Assembly: GCA_018398765.1 (NCBI GenBank)
Contig: JAHBMJ010001679.1
Span: 10,086-27,673 of the forward strand
Reading direction: 5' to 3'
Origin: Chromera velia
Taxonomy: Eukaryota > Sar > Chromeraceae
Length of the DNA stretch: 17,588 nucleotides
Shown: in pieces, positions 11,964 to 17,588 of the stretch
How the letters are laid out: each line of letters opens with the position of its first letter
Numbering within the stretch: position 1 is the first letter of the stretch
Made by a program: the position numbers and the translations under genes
The notes under the pieces: generated by a model
The model's input: only the letters and a program-made list of their open reading frames with translations
The model's database searches: none
Told to the model about the DNA's origin: nothing

Positions 11964-14900
11964 TCCACTTCAATCAACCGTGAGAAACAGTCGAAAAGCC
12001 GAATGAAAGAAGAGAAGCGAAGAAATACATGTGAATACGGGAGCAAAATAGACACACAGACGTTCCGGGAAAAGGCACAAGGGTCTTCGTCTCACCAGAC
12101 ACAAGAGTGGCCAACTGACTAGGAATTCATCTCTCCAGGTGGTCCAAGATCGTGCAAGGCTCTTTGTGCGTACCACAGGCGCGACAACTCTGCATTCATT
12201 TAAACGCACATCCATCATCGATGCATTCCATCAGGCACGGTGCATACAAGAAAAAAGGAAGCAAGCATTGAAGCAGAGGAAAAAGAAAAGGCGAAGGATG
12301 AGAGAGGCGTAAGGAAGACAGACAGCTTTTTTTTTTCGCACTGACTGATCATCTTTCCGACTGACCCAAAAGCCGCCCGAGCACTTTGCCGCCGCCTCAC
12401 CACATCTGCCCACCCTTCGAACGCCGACGTCTCGACAAGTCCCGCAACTCGGTGTCTGTATCTCCGGAGTCGCCTCTTGAACTCCAAAAAAAACCTCAAA
12501 CGACCAACCCATGCCTCCAAAATTGATGCCTTCGTCCTCGTCTCTCGCTGACTCCTGTACCTTTCGGAAAGGAACCGAAGGAGAGACCTGCGACCACTCA
12601 CTGCACCCCATGCGGTCAGAACTCGACGCAACAACCCTTTAGCTCGGTCAGTCGACAGCTGACGAATCTTCCGGACTTCCCCCCGCCACCCCTGGAGGCA
12701 CTCCCTCAACACCGCCTGCAATGCAAAAAGGAAACAAAAGAAGAAGAAGACGGAACAAAACAGGCGAAAACTAATCAGTCGATGGAGAAGGAAACAGACA
12801 GAGACAGAGACAGGGACAGAGACAGAGAGGAAAAGAAGGAAACAGAAAAAAAGAAAACACGCGCTCTTTCGCCGACACACCATCCAACAGACCACACTCT
12901 CTCTCTCTCTCTCTCTCTTCTCGATTTCTGAGGAGGCCGAACTCCCCCCACAGCAAACAAGACGTCCAGGGGGAGTTTCTTACTCCACCAAACAAAACTC
13001 AATAATTCACCACGGGATGCAGTCTCAAAAACACAAAATTGCTGAACCGATCCCTTCTCATCCGTCTCTTCCTGTCCTCATCGGCCAGTTCTCGACACAG
13101 ATAGACGGCTGACAGTCATCATTGTTGGCACGTCAAAGCAATTCACAATACTCAGCATCAAAGGTCAACTTTCATCCAGCAAACGAACATCAGAATCAAC
13201 ACACAACAGTTCGAGCATGACAGCAAAATGTTGCACTGGCCTACCTGGCGCACACAAAGGCAGACAGTCACGAATCTTTTCTGCATGCGCGCTCCGTGCA
13301 CAGAACCAGAGAGGCAACGAGGAATGCCCAAAAGAGACGCGCCGGCAGCCACTGCACGCGCTTGTCTTTCTGTCCACAACCCTGGAGAGGGTGCACCACT
13401 CTTAGTATCGAGCGAATCACCCCTGAAGCCCCCCGGCATCACAGAAACAGACGTGGAGGCAACTAAAGAAGATGAACTTCTTGAGCCATCAACGCCTGAC
13501 TCAAACCGCCGCGCCGCCGCCTCAATAGACGAAAAGCGCCCACTTAGTGCGCGCCGCCACTTCGCATCTCCTTCGTCCCCTCCGAAAGCTCGGAAGAGCT
13601 CAGACAGCAAACGGGAACCATCAGGAGCCGTTTCACACACAGACGACTCGGCCTTTTCTGTCACCCCTCTCTTCACCTCCCCTGAGGTCTCAGTCTCATC
13701 CGAGGCCTCGCTACGGGGAGAAAGGGGAGGGGCGAGGGCCTGGACATGAGCAGCCCCCCTTGTCTCGGTCTGTTGTCTGACACACGGAGACGGCACCACA
13801 CTCAAAGGATGAAGGGGCCCAGACACCGCAGAGCCGGACCTAATGACACCCCTCCCCCCAGAGAAGCGCCCTCCCGAGGTGGGAGCCCCTTGGTGGTAGA
13901 TAAGCGGAGCCCTCCCCCCAACTCCCCTTGCACTGGCAGTAGGGGGTGAGGTCGAGTTGAGCGTAATGGAGAGCGACAGGCTGAGCAGGGAGAACTTTTG
14001 CGGGCGAGAGAAGGCGATGTCAGATGGCAAAACACCCCCTCTTCCCCGGAGAGTGTGCTCCAACTCTCCGTCCCCCAGAAGACGACGAATGGCACCTGCC
14101 GCAGCAGCAGGAACACTAACAGACGAGCTTCCTCCCCCGGCGAGTGATCGCCGGAGGGAACGAGTGGGTGACAGTGGAAGCGGCAGGGTTGGGGAGGAGG
14201 GGGGGAGGAGAGCACTCGTTGGTGCAAGGCGTGTCTCAGAGGGCAAATGTGTCATGCGAGAGAGTGTGTCTCTGCTGGCGTCCCTTGCCAGTTGAGCAGT
14301 TCGAAGGGCAAAATCCTCATTCTGCCTTCTTCCCTCCGCCTGCTGCACTGCCGCAAACAGACGACGAAGAGCACCCACCAACAGTGTACCTCCCCTCCCT
14401 GATAAGATGCCAAGTGTGGGAGAGGAAGCTGCGTTGGATCCTAACGCAACCTCACGCCAAGCACACAACATTTGTTTTGCCCTCCTGGCCTGACTCATTT
14501 TCAGTGCACATTCTCTTTTCTCTCTCCCCTTTCTCATCACCCTGGTCGATTCTCTCAGCTCACGAAGAGCTCTAAGCCGACGACGGTTCTCGACGGCGCT
14601 AGAAGCATTCTTTCGTCTCTCCACCCTTTCCTGCATCAAGCTTCTCCATCCTCCGATTTGCCTTTCCATCCTTCCCCGTCTCGCCGTCTCCCGAAACCTC
14701 CTTTCCTTCCCTCTCAGATCTCTGAACCTCCACACCACGCCCCTCCAACCAACAAACACCCGACGTACCACCCCCCTCCGGACAGCCTCACCCCCCGCCA
14801 AGGAGGCCTCTCGACCCCACACGCGATCTCTCGAGGCTCTGTATGCATGCAGTCACAGGAGCCATTTGGAAGGAAGGAAGGATCCGGTAACAAGGAAGAT

Positions 14901-17134
14901 GAAAAATGCAGCAGCCATGCTTTCCAGTGACAAAAACAAAGCTGGTCTGGTGGAGAAAAGAAGGGAGGGAGAGGGATTTCCATCCAAGGACGAGAAAAGA
15001 AAAGAATCGTGAGATCCCTTACTCAAAGGAACGGAGACAGAGAGGCAGGCAGGCAGGCAAGCTGAAAGGCAGAAAGGGGAGAAGACACAGACAACCAGAC
15101 ACAGACACACACACACACACACACACACACGAACGAGAAGATGCAGGCGGAAATCAAGTCTGAAAACACTGACCGAGCTAGAGCATGGACGGCCCGCCTC
15201 ATCTGCACCCCCTTCACAGCCGTTGCCGCCGCCGCCCCCCGTTCCCTCAAGATCCGAATGTCCTTCGCGACGCGTCGCCACGCTGTGAGGAGGCTTTTCT
15301 TTCTCTGTCCGACTGCCCACTCATCTTTTCTGAGCCCCTCCCTAGCAGCTCTGAGCCTTTCCCTCCACACACAAAGTTGAGAACGCAACACCCGTCTCCT
15401 GTGAGAAACCGCTACCCTCTCCCCAGCTTCACGCGCCTCCCTTCTCCCCTCTGCGAAGCCCCTCCATGCGACCATGACAGCCTTCCGGACCATCTGATCA
15501 GATGCCGAGACGTTAGAAGAAGGAAAAGAGTGACCAGATCTAGAGGGGGACATCGACCTCCCCCGACTCCCGATTTTCTCACGAGGGCTGGAGACAGACG
15601 ACAACGGCACAGAAGAGGCTCTTGCTCTCGTCCGGCCTCTCACTGCTGCCCGCCTCACCAACTGACGAGCTCTCGTGAGGGCTGCTCTTCCTTCCGCTTG
15701 CCTCAGATCTCGACGACACTCGACCCACTCGTGCTGCACGTGCGGAAAGAGAAATGCAGGACGGCAGACTTTTTACATGACTCCTATTTTTCTTCAAACA
15801 GACCATGAGACTTACAGACAGTCTATGTGCTCTTTCTTGTAGAGAGGGACAGTGAGAGAGAGGGGGGGATCGCAACAGAGAGACGCATGCATGTTTGGGA
15901 AGCAGAAAGAAAAAAAGACCACCTGAGGAAAATAGGGTGCAAAAGGCAAAGGCAAAGGAAACCAACGTGCCATGCCGGGGTGCATGAGAGGAGGGTGACG
16001 AACAGCAAGATATTAAATAAATCTCAGGGCGAGACCCTTCACTACACTCACCCATCGCCGCATGAATTCTCTGCGATTCTTCGCGTCTCCTCGCACAGCG
16101 GCAGTCTCACGCTGCCGTCTCCACTCCTGTCCAACCCGAGTTCTGTCCCTCCACCGTTGGATGCACGCACTTGCTCTCCGCAGTCCTCTATCCTCTGTGT
16201 ACAACGTGATCCTGCGTTTTCCTGCCTTGCGGGCCCGGCAGAAAAGACGCAAACCCTGGAACGCGCGGGACTCGAGACTGCGCACCCGGTAGGCTTTGCA
16301 AATCACCTCTTGTACTTCCCTCTGACGCAATGCCTGTCTTTTAGATTCCTCAACACCCCCGGCTGCCGAGCTAAAAGAAGCGCTAAGCGCCCCTGACGTC
16401 CCCCCCACAGGAACTCGCATCCCTGTCGTCGTCTCTGCGTCCCTATCGCGAGTGTTCCCGAGGGAAGACGAAAGCTGCGTGTGTGTCGCTCTCACGGGAC
16501 CCGCTCCGAAGGAAACGTGCCTTCGTGAGAGCCGCAGGGGTGACAGGAAGAGCTGGGGTGGGAATGCGGCAGGGGTGCTATGGTCTGGGAGGCGGGAGGC
16601 GGGCGGCGGGCTTGTAAGAGCGGGGGGGTGGGTAGGGGCTAGAGGAAAAGAGGAAAGTTTGAAAGGGAGACGGGCAGGTTCGCTGAGTGCTGTCTGGATT
16701 CTTCTCGGCCCTGCTGGGAGTCTCCTCATTCTCTCCACCCCCTCCCTCTCTAGGTTGCCCTCTCGGTCATCAGTGGACGGATGAACAGAGGGAGACTGCA
16801 CCGACCTGACACCAAAAGTAGGACTGGAGGGTCCCCTGACTTGGTGCGGGATTGGCACACTCCTACTATGCCTACTGCTGCTGCTGCTGCTGCTGGATGT
16901 ATGGTGTTGCCGTGGCTGGTCCTCCGTTTCTTCTGAACGCACATGGCGAAGAAGTCTTCTGTACAAACGCGTCCCCTCTTGACTCTGGGGATCTATTCGC
17001 TCCTCTTCTACCACGGCGTCGTAGGCTCTCAAAAGGTCGTAGAGAGGAGGTGGGGTTTGGGCGCCGGGATCCGTGAGCAGTCGGGCCCGCTCAAGAATTC
17101 TCTCATACAGCGCATCCTGCCGTTCAAGCCTCAT
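1280..17134 (-). CDS. Giant Sfi1-like centrin-binding repeat protein (whole gene, 16-17 exons)
   Basis: This is the span of one spliced minus-strand gene encoding about 3,550 residues (3,546 without, 3,563 with, the doubtful micro-exon). The product is built of helical repeats anchored by Trp in an A/L-F/L-x-x-W context followed by basic residues, mostly 33 residues apart. That pattern is the hallmark of Sfi1 centrin-binding repeats. Order: N-terminal module (1-70), Ser/Pro-rich segment, repeats (from about 300), disordered linker (about 720-1060), repeats (1080-1878), disordered linker (about 1880-2365), repeats (to about 3300), basic/Ser-rich tail. By family knowledge it should bind centrin and act at centrosomes, basal bodies or associated fibres; this is inferred, not shown. 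Splice phases agree at every junction, and seven junctions keep the 33-residue spacing exactly. It is far longer than yeast Sfi1 (about 950 residues). The start ATG at 17134 has A at -3. Family call is confident; exact ends and three junctions less so. Confidence 0.85.
2464..2868 (-). CDS. Exon 16: five Sfi1 repeats
   Basis: Codes about 135 residues. Repeats are VLLSW, VMASW (34), VMDQW (33), AFQQW (24) and ALVTW (32), with long Arg-rich stretches between. The acceptor is ACTTGCCTGCAG, phase 0. The donor is uncertain: GGT|GTCAGT at 2463 fits the dominant donor type and the phase of exon 17, but leaves only 23 residues to the next Trp. The overlapping CAG|GTGTCA at 2465 would need an extra micro-exon to restore phase. 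Intron 16 (2171-2463) ends in a run of CTTTT repeats. Confidence 0.82.
3014..3064 (-). CDS. Possible 51-nt micro-exon (exon 15)
   Basis: A good acceptor (T-run, then GTATGCGCAG) precedes a phase-0 open stretch coding 17 residues (RCLASALAIQ then MRGRRLL) that fits a basic amphipathic helix. Including it changes the ALRGL-to-VLLSW spacing from 21 to 38 residues, closer to but not on the usual register. The donor would be GTTTGA, which is weak. The exon may be absent or have a different end. Confidence 0.3.
3263..3454 (-). CDS. Exon 14: two Leu-type Sfi1 repeats
   Basis: Codes residues 3052-3115. It contains AFRGL and ALRGL (32 apart), both with Leu at the Trp anchor, so these may be weak or non-centrin-binding copies. 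The acceptor is GATTGTGCAG. The best in-phase donor is CAG|GTCTGC at 3262. The following junction is uncertain: splicing straight to the exon at 2868 leaves only 21 residues between anchors, hence the proposed micro-exon. Confidence 0.75.
3774..4182 (-). CDS. Exon 13: four Sfi1 repeats
   Basis: Codes residues 2916-3051. Repeats are LFSQW, CLREW (29 later), AWDAW (40 later) and CLNRW (36 later). The acceptor is TTTCCTTTCAG; the donor is AAG|GTGAGA at 3773, phase 0. Joining to exon 14 gives exactly 33 residues from CLNRW to AFRGL. The 319-nt intron 13 (3455-3773) is T-rich in the sense direction and has nothing else of note. Confidence 0.87.
4508..5559 (-). CDS. Exon 12: long Sfi1 repeat array
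   Basis: Codes residues 2565-2914 plus two bases of 2915. Repeats include GRAW, ALKGL (Leu-type), AVDAL, VIGSW, AFRRF (Phe-type), ALGWW, IMRRW and AFKEW, with spacings of 29-34 where I measured them. The last 25 or so residues (DPERQKRNG...NNPEEL) do not look like repeat sequence. The chosen donor CCG|GTGAGT at 4507 is canonical and in phase with exon 13. An alternative GT|GTTGAG at 4588, also in phase, would remove 27 residues and restore about 32-residue spacing to LFSQW. The 325-nt intron 12 (4183-4507) is A/T-rich on both strands without other features. Confidence 0.82.
5667..5933 (-). CDS. Exon 11: Sfi1 repeats
   Basis: Codes residues 2476-2564. It holds AFSSL (Leu-type, 34 after VLTVW of exon 10), LFFRRL (29 later) and ALRRW. 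The acceptor is a T-run followed by CCTTGCAG. The donor is TCTGAG|GTCGGT at 5666, phase 0. Joining to exon 12 gives exactly 33 residues from ALRRW to GRAW, strong support for this donor. Intron 11 (5560-5666) is the shortest confident intron, 107 nt. Confidence 0.88.
6047..6160. repeat. Compound tetranucleotide microsatellite in intron 10
   Basis: An AATG/ATGA run (about 6047-6061) is followed by (GACA)5 at 6113-6132 and (GAAA)7 at 6133-6160. In the sense direction of the gene the last two read as pyrimidine-rich TGTC and TTTC repeats. Confidence 0.95.
6398..8187 (-). CDS. Exon 10: long disordered linker then three Sfi1 repeats
   Basis: Codes residues 1880-2475 and is the largest exon. It begins with poly-Ser (PASSSSSHSSAPHSS), then Gly-rich, Lys/Arg/Glu-rich and Ser/Pro-rich low-complexity sequence for about 485 residues with no recognisable domain. 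The last 100 residues return to repeats: ALRWW, TLKKW (34 later) and VLTVW (36 later). The frame is open for almost 600 codons, so the linker is real coding sequence unless it hides an in-frame intron. The acceptor is GCCTGCATGCAG, completing a phase-1 codon from exon 9. The donor is GAG|GTCGGA at 6397. The 464-nt intron 10 (5934-6397) is full of GACA, GAAA and AATG tetranucleotide repeats. Confidence 0.8.
8522..9249 (-). CDS. Exon 9: Sfi1 repeats with a charged insert
   Basis: Codes residues 1637-1878. Repeats are SLFFF (Phe-type), AFSNW, LLRWW, GLLGW and ALVGW, consecutive at 33 residues. A charged Glu/Arg-rich insert of about 40 residues (KITERQQERKNEEEKE onward) follows, then ALRQW. The acceptor is a good TTTTTCTGCAG; the donor is AGGG|GTCAGT at 8521, phase 1. 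The long open frame on the opposite strand here is a by-product of Arg/Leu-rich codon use. The 334-nt intron 9 (8188-8521) shows nothing recognisable. Confidence 0.88.
9670..10337 (-). CDS. Exon 8: dense run of Sfi1 repeats
   Basis: Codes residues 1414-1635 and two bases of 1636. This is one of the cleanest repeat arrays: GLRSW, GLKRW (29), AFEVF (33, Phe-type), LLAW (33), ALYRL (33, Leu-type), SLGEW (32), AFGVL (33, Leu-type). The acceptor is CGTCTGCAG; the donor is CGCAT|GTCAGT at 9669. A second GTCAGT four bases downstream has the wrong phase. Splicing to exon 9 keeps 33 residues from AFGVL to SLFFF. The 420-nt intron 8 (9250-9669) has no feature beyond T-rich stretches. Confidence 0.88.
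10878..11150 (-). CDS. Exon 7: two Trp-type and one Leu-type Sfi1 repeats
   Basis: Codes residues 1323-1413. Repeats are AFSRW and AFTHW (33 apart), then a Leu-type copy ALETL (29 later). The donor is CAG|GTGCGT at 10877, phase 0, joining to exon 8 with about 30 residues from ALETL to GLRSW. The 540-nt intron 7 (10338-10877) is the longest in the gene; I see no microsatellite, RNA gene or convincing ORF in it. Confidence 0.85.
11339..11647 (-). CDS. Exon 6: three Sfi1 repeats
   Basis: Codes residues 1220-1322 in phase 0. Repeats are SMRAW, GLSLW (29 later) and AVERW (33 later). The acceptor is ATGTGCAG. The donor is ATG|GTCGGT at 11338; reading through it would reach a stop at 11315. Splicing to exon 7 gives exactly 33 residues from AVERW to AFSRW, again supporting a donor with C at +3. 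Intron 6 (11151-11338) is 188 nt and ends in a clean TTCTTTCTTCTTTCAG tract. Confidence 0.85.
11663..11768. repeat. GCAG and ACAG microsatellites in intron 5
   Basis: A GCAG run (about 11663-11681) lies just upstream of the exon 6 acceptor in the sense direction, and an ACAG run of about nine units covers 11731-11768. The sense strand reads CTGC and CTGT. Confidence 0.95.
11931..11963. repeat. AG dinucleotide run in intron 5
   Basis: A nearly uninterrupted AG repeat preceded by a short CA stretch; CT in the sense direction of the gene. Confidence 0.95.
12120..12189 (-). CDS. Exon 5: 70-nt micro-exon with one Sfi1 repeat anchor
   Basis: This very short exon completes codon 1196 and codes 23 residues around SLARSWTTWRDEFL. 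It is identified by phase on both sides and by register: 33 residues from the Trp in exon 4, and 33 to MRAW in exon 6. The donor is CTA|GTCAGT at 12119. A more conventional GTGAGA 24 nt downstream (about 12095) is in the same phase but would add eight residues and stretch the spacing to 41, so it is less likely. The acceptor is AATGCAG. The 472-nt intron 5 (11648-12119) holds three microsatellites: AG, ACAG and GCAG runs. Confidence 0.75.
12366..12715 (-). CDS. Exon 4: four Sfi1 repeats
   Basis: Codes residues 1080-1195 plus two bases of codon 1196. Repeats are CLQGW, VLTAW (26 later), ILEAW (33 later) and AFEGW (33 later), each followed by basic helical sequence. The acceptor is TTGCATTGCAG after a T-rich tract; the donor is TTTTGG|GTCAGT at 12365. 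Splicing to exon 5 gives exactly 33 residues between AFEGW and SWTTW. A second GTCAGT lies 19 nt downstream (about 12346) but has the wrong phase for exon 5. Intron 4 (12190-12365) is 176 nt. Confidence 0.85.
12795..12828. repeat. GACAGA-type repeat in intron 3
   Basis: Imperfect hexanucleotide repeat of the form CAGAGA/GACAGA, next to the exon 4 acceptor side of the intron. Confidence 0.85.
12897..12918. repeat. CT dinucleotide run in intron 3
   Basis: About eleven CT units. In the sense direction this reads GA, so it is one of the few purine-rich intronic repeats in the gene. Confidence 0.95.
13245..14838 (-). CDS. Exon 3: Sfi1 repeats followed by long disordered linker
   Basis: Codes residues 549-1079. 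The first third has repeats VFVGW, IGGW (33 later), a Leu-type copy LREL and MLCAW (33 later). Then a Ser/Pro/Gly-rich, low-complexity linker of about 345 residues takes over, with scattered short helical segments such as LLSELFRAFGGDEGD and the final ERQARAVAAGASLLG. The frame stays open for over 500 codons, so this is read as coding rather than as a retained intron. A small intron inside the linker, near the pyrimidine-rich stretch around 13970-14010, cannot be excluded. The donor is CAG|GTAGGC at 13244 (phase 0), matching the phase-0 acceptor of exon 4; the repeat register does not test this junction. The 529-nt intron 3 (12716-13244) contains a CT dinucleotide run and a GACAGA-type run. 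Confidence 0.75.
15043..15130. repeat. GGCA and CA microsatellites in intron 2
   Basis: A GGCA tetranucleotide run (about 15043-15059) and a CA dinucleotide run (about 15105-15130). The CA run starts about 40 nt beyond the exon 2 donor. Confidence 0.95.
15174..15733 (-). CDS. Exon 2: Sfi1 repeats with Ser/Arg-rich insert
   Basis: Codes residues 362-547 and two bases of codon 548. It opens with HEWVECRRDL, which continues the helix after the Trp that ends exon 1. A Ser/Arg-rich insert (about 393-440, including RGRSMSPSRSG) follows, then three Trp repeats: VMVAW, LCVW (33 later) and LLTAW (29 later), and a Leu-type copy (VHAL, 33 later). The acceptor is CACGTGCAG; the donor is CG|GTCAGT at 15173. 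Joining to exon 3 gives exactly 33 residues from VHAL to VFVGW, which supports this non-consensus donor. The 335-nt intron 2 (14839-15173) carries a CA/GT dinucleotide run and a GGCA tetranucleotide run. Confidence 0.85.
16052..17134 (-). CDS. Exon 1: N-terminal module, Ser/Pro-rich region, first Sfi1 repeats
   Basis: Codes residues 1-361. Residues 1-70 form a probable helical module (LYDLLRAYDAVVEEERID, then LYRRLLRHV). From memory this resembles a conserved N-terminal segment of protist and plant Sfi1-like proteins. It is followed by an eight-Ser run (80-87) and a long Ser/Pro/Arg-rich disordered stretch. The repeats begin with AFQGL, then IQRW and MRRW at exact 33-residue spacing. The first in-frame ATG (17134) is taken as the start; the open frame runs 27 nt further upstream without an ATG, and a possible acceptor (TGTGCAAG or GGCAG) lies just before it, so a 5' UTR intron or a short upstream coding exon is possible. 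The donor is a canonical GTGAGT at 16051, phase 0. The 318-nt intron 1 (15734-16051) holds only GA-rich and pyrimidine-rich sequence. Confidence 0.8.
16875..16895. repeat. Coding (CTG)7 triplet repeat
   Basis: Seven CTG units on the plus strand, read as AGC on the coding strand, form most of the eight-residue Ser run (residues 80-87) of the Sfi1-like protein. Confidence 0.95.
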
Positions 17135-17460
17135 GCTGCCTTGCACACAAATGGAAACCAACGTCGTCTACTGTCGCGCACAGAGCAACGGAAGATTTCA
17201 GTCCCCCATGTGACGACGTCCGCTTGGCATCTGACTTCGAGACGGCCTGGTCACGGCCAAGAAACGAGCGAGAGTGTAGGCATAGTCTGTTGACCATGAA
17301 ACAATATATTAACATATCGATATTAATAACGCCCAGGGGATCACCTGCCTCTCGATCCTTGGGCAGTGAGGTAGCACTGCGTGGTTCCTTTGTCTGATTT
17401 GAAGATCGAATCACCTCAATTCAGTCTGCATCAGTACGTCTGCCACAACAAAAATTGCGA
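17135..17460 (-). promoter_or_regulatory. Presumed 5' UTR and promoter region
   Basis: This is the sequence immediately upstream of the start ATG, with no convincing coding frame. It contains an AT-rich patch (about 17301-17330) with a perfect 10-bp palindrome ATATCGATAT at 17314-17323, around 180 nt before the ATG, which could be a core-promoter element. A possible 5' UTR intron would use GGCAG|GTGATC near 17341 and an acceptor just before the ATG. All of this is inferred from position only. Confidence 0.3.
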
Positions 17461-17467
17461 ATTAAGC

Positions 17468-17545
17468 GCCAACGTATATGCCAACGTATACGCGCGCGTT
17501 GCCAAATGCAAAACGCGCGAGCGCAAGCGCGCGACATGCAAGCGG
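17468..17545. repeat. Duplicated 11-mer and CpG-dense alternating tract
   Basis: GCCAACGTATA occurs twice in tandem (17468-17491), followed by ACGCGCGCGTT and several CGCGCGAGCGC-type self-complementary blocks. The rest of the window has no comparable CpG density. Confidence 0.8.
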
Positions 17546-17570
17546 ATCTTTACCCCAATGGGGATCGGGC

Positions 17571-17588
17571 TCCCCCCCCCCTCCCCCC
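17571..17588. repeat. Terminal C-rich homopolymer run
   Basis: A run of C interrupted by a single T closes the window, mirroring the G16 run at the start. It probably marks an assembly break. Confidence 0.9.

Noticed and set aside
12095-12119. Conventional GTGAGA donor for exon 5
   Set aside because: It is in phase but would add eight residues and give 41 between anchors, while the GTCAGT donor gives exactly 33.
1280-17134. Several neighbouring genes instead of one
   Set aside because: Every junction has matching codon phase and the repeat register runs across many of them; no internal start or stop with flanking untranslated sequence was apparent.
17124-17414. 96-codon minus-strand frame upstream of the start codon
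   Set aside because: It lacks a convincing ATG, overlaps the chosen start in another frame and has no recognisable product; treated as 5' UTR or promoter.

Overview
This window looks like a complete nuclear scaffold from a unicellular eukaryote. It has one long spliced gene, GT..AG introns of roughly 110-540 nt with pyrimidine-rich 3' ends, simple-sequence repeats inside introns, no operons, and homopolymer runs at both ends that look like assembly break points. The gene structure (many introns, TGCAG-type acceptors, long Ser/Pro/Arg-rich disordered stretches between helical repeats) suggests an alveolate. My best guess is a chromerid alga of the Chromera type, but that is only an impression; no marker gene here fixes the taxonomy.

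Almost the whole window (about 17134 down to 1280, minus strand) is one gene. I reconstruct 16 confident exons and one doubtful micro-exon, giving a protein of about 3,550 residues. It is an Sfi1-like centrin-binding repeat protein: a short N-terminal helical module, then about 45-50 repeats with a Trp anchor (pattern A/L-F/L-x-x-W) and about a dozen degenerate copies in which Leu or Phe replaces Trp. The dominant Trp-to-Trp spacing is 33 residues, with a recurrent 29-residue class. Two long disordered linkers (about 345 and 485 residues) divide the repeats into three rods, and a basic/Ser-rich tail of about 260 residues ends the protein. Sfi1 family proteins bind centrin along a long alpha-helix and organise spindle pole bodies, centrosomes and basal-body fibres.

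The 33-residue register runs unbroken through seven exon-exon junctions, which checks the splice model from inside the sequence. The model shows an unusual feature: most 5' splice sites have C at position +3 (GTCAGT, GTCGGT and relatives), and at one junction the register favours GTCAGT over a conventional GTGAGA site 24 nt downstream.

Flanks: 1-660 is mixed sequence with no convincing gene; 661-1200 is strikingly AT-rich with imperfect inverted repeats; 17135-17588 is the gene's upstream region, with an AT-rich palindromic patch, a duplicated 11-mer and a CpG-dense alternating purine/pyrimidine tract just before the terminal C run. I found no RNA genes, CRISPR arrays, transposase genes or second protein-coding gene.
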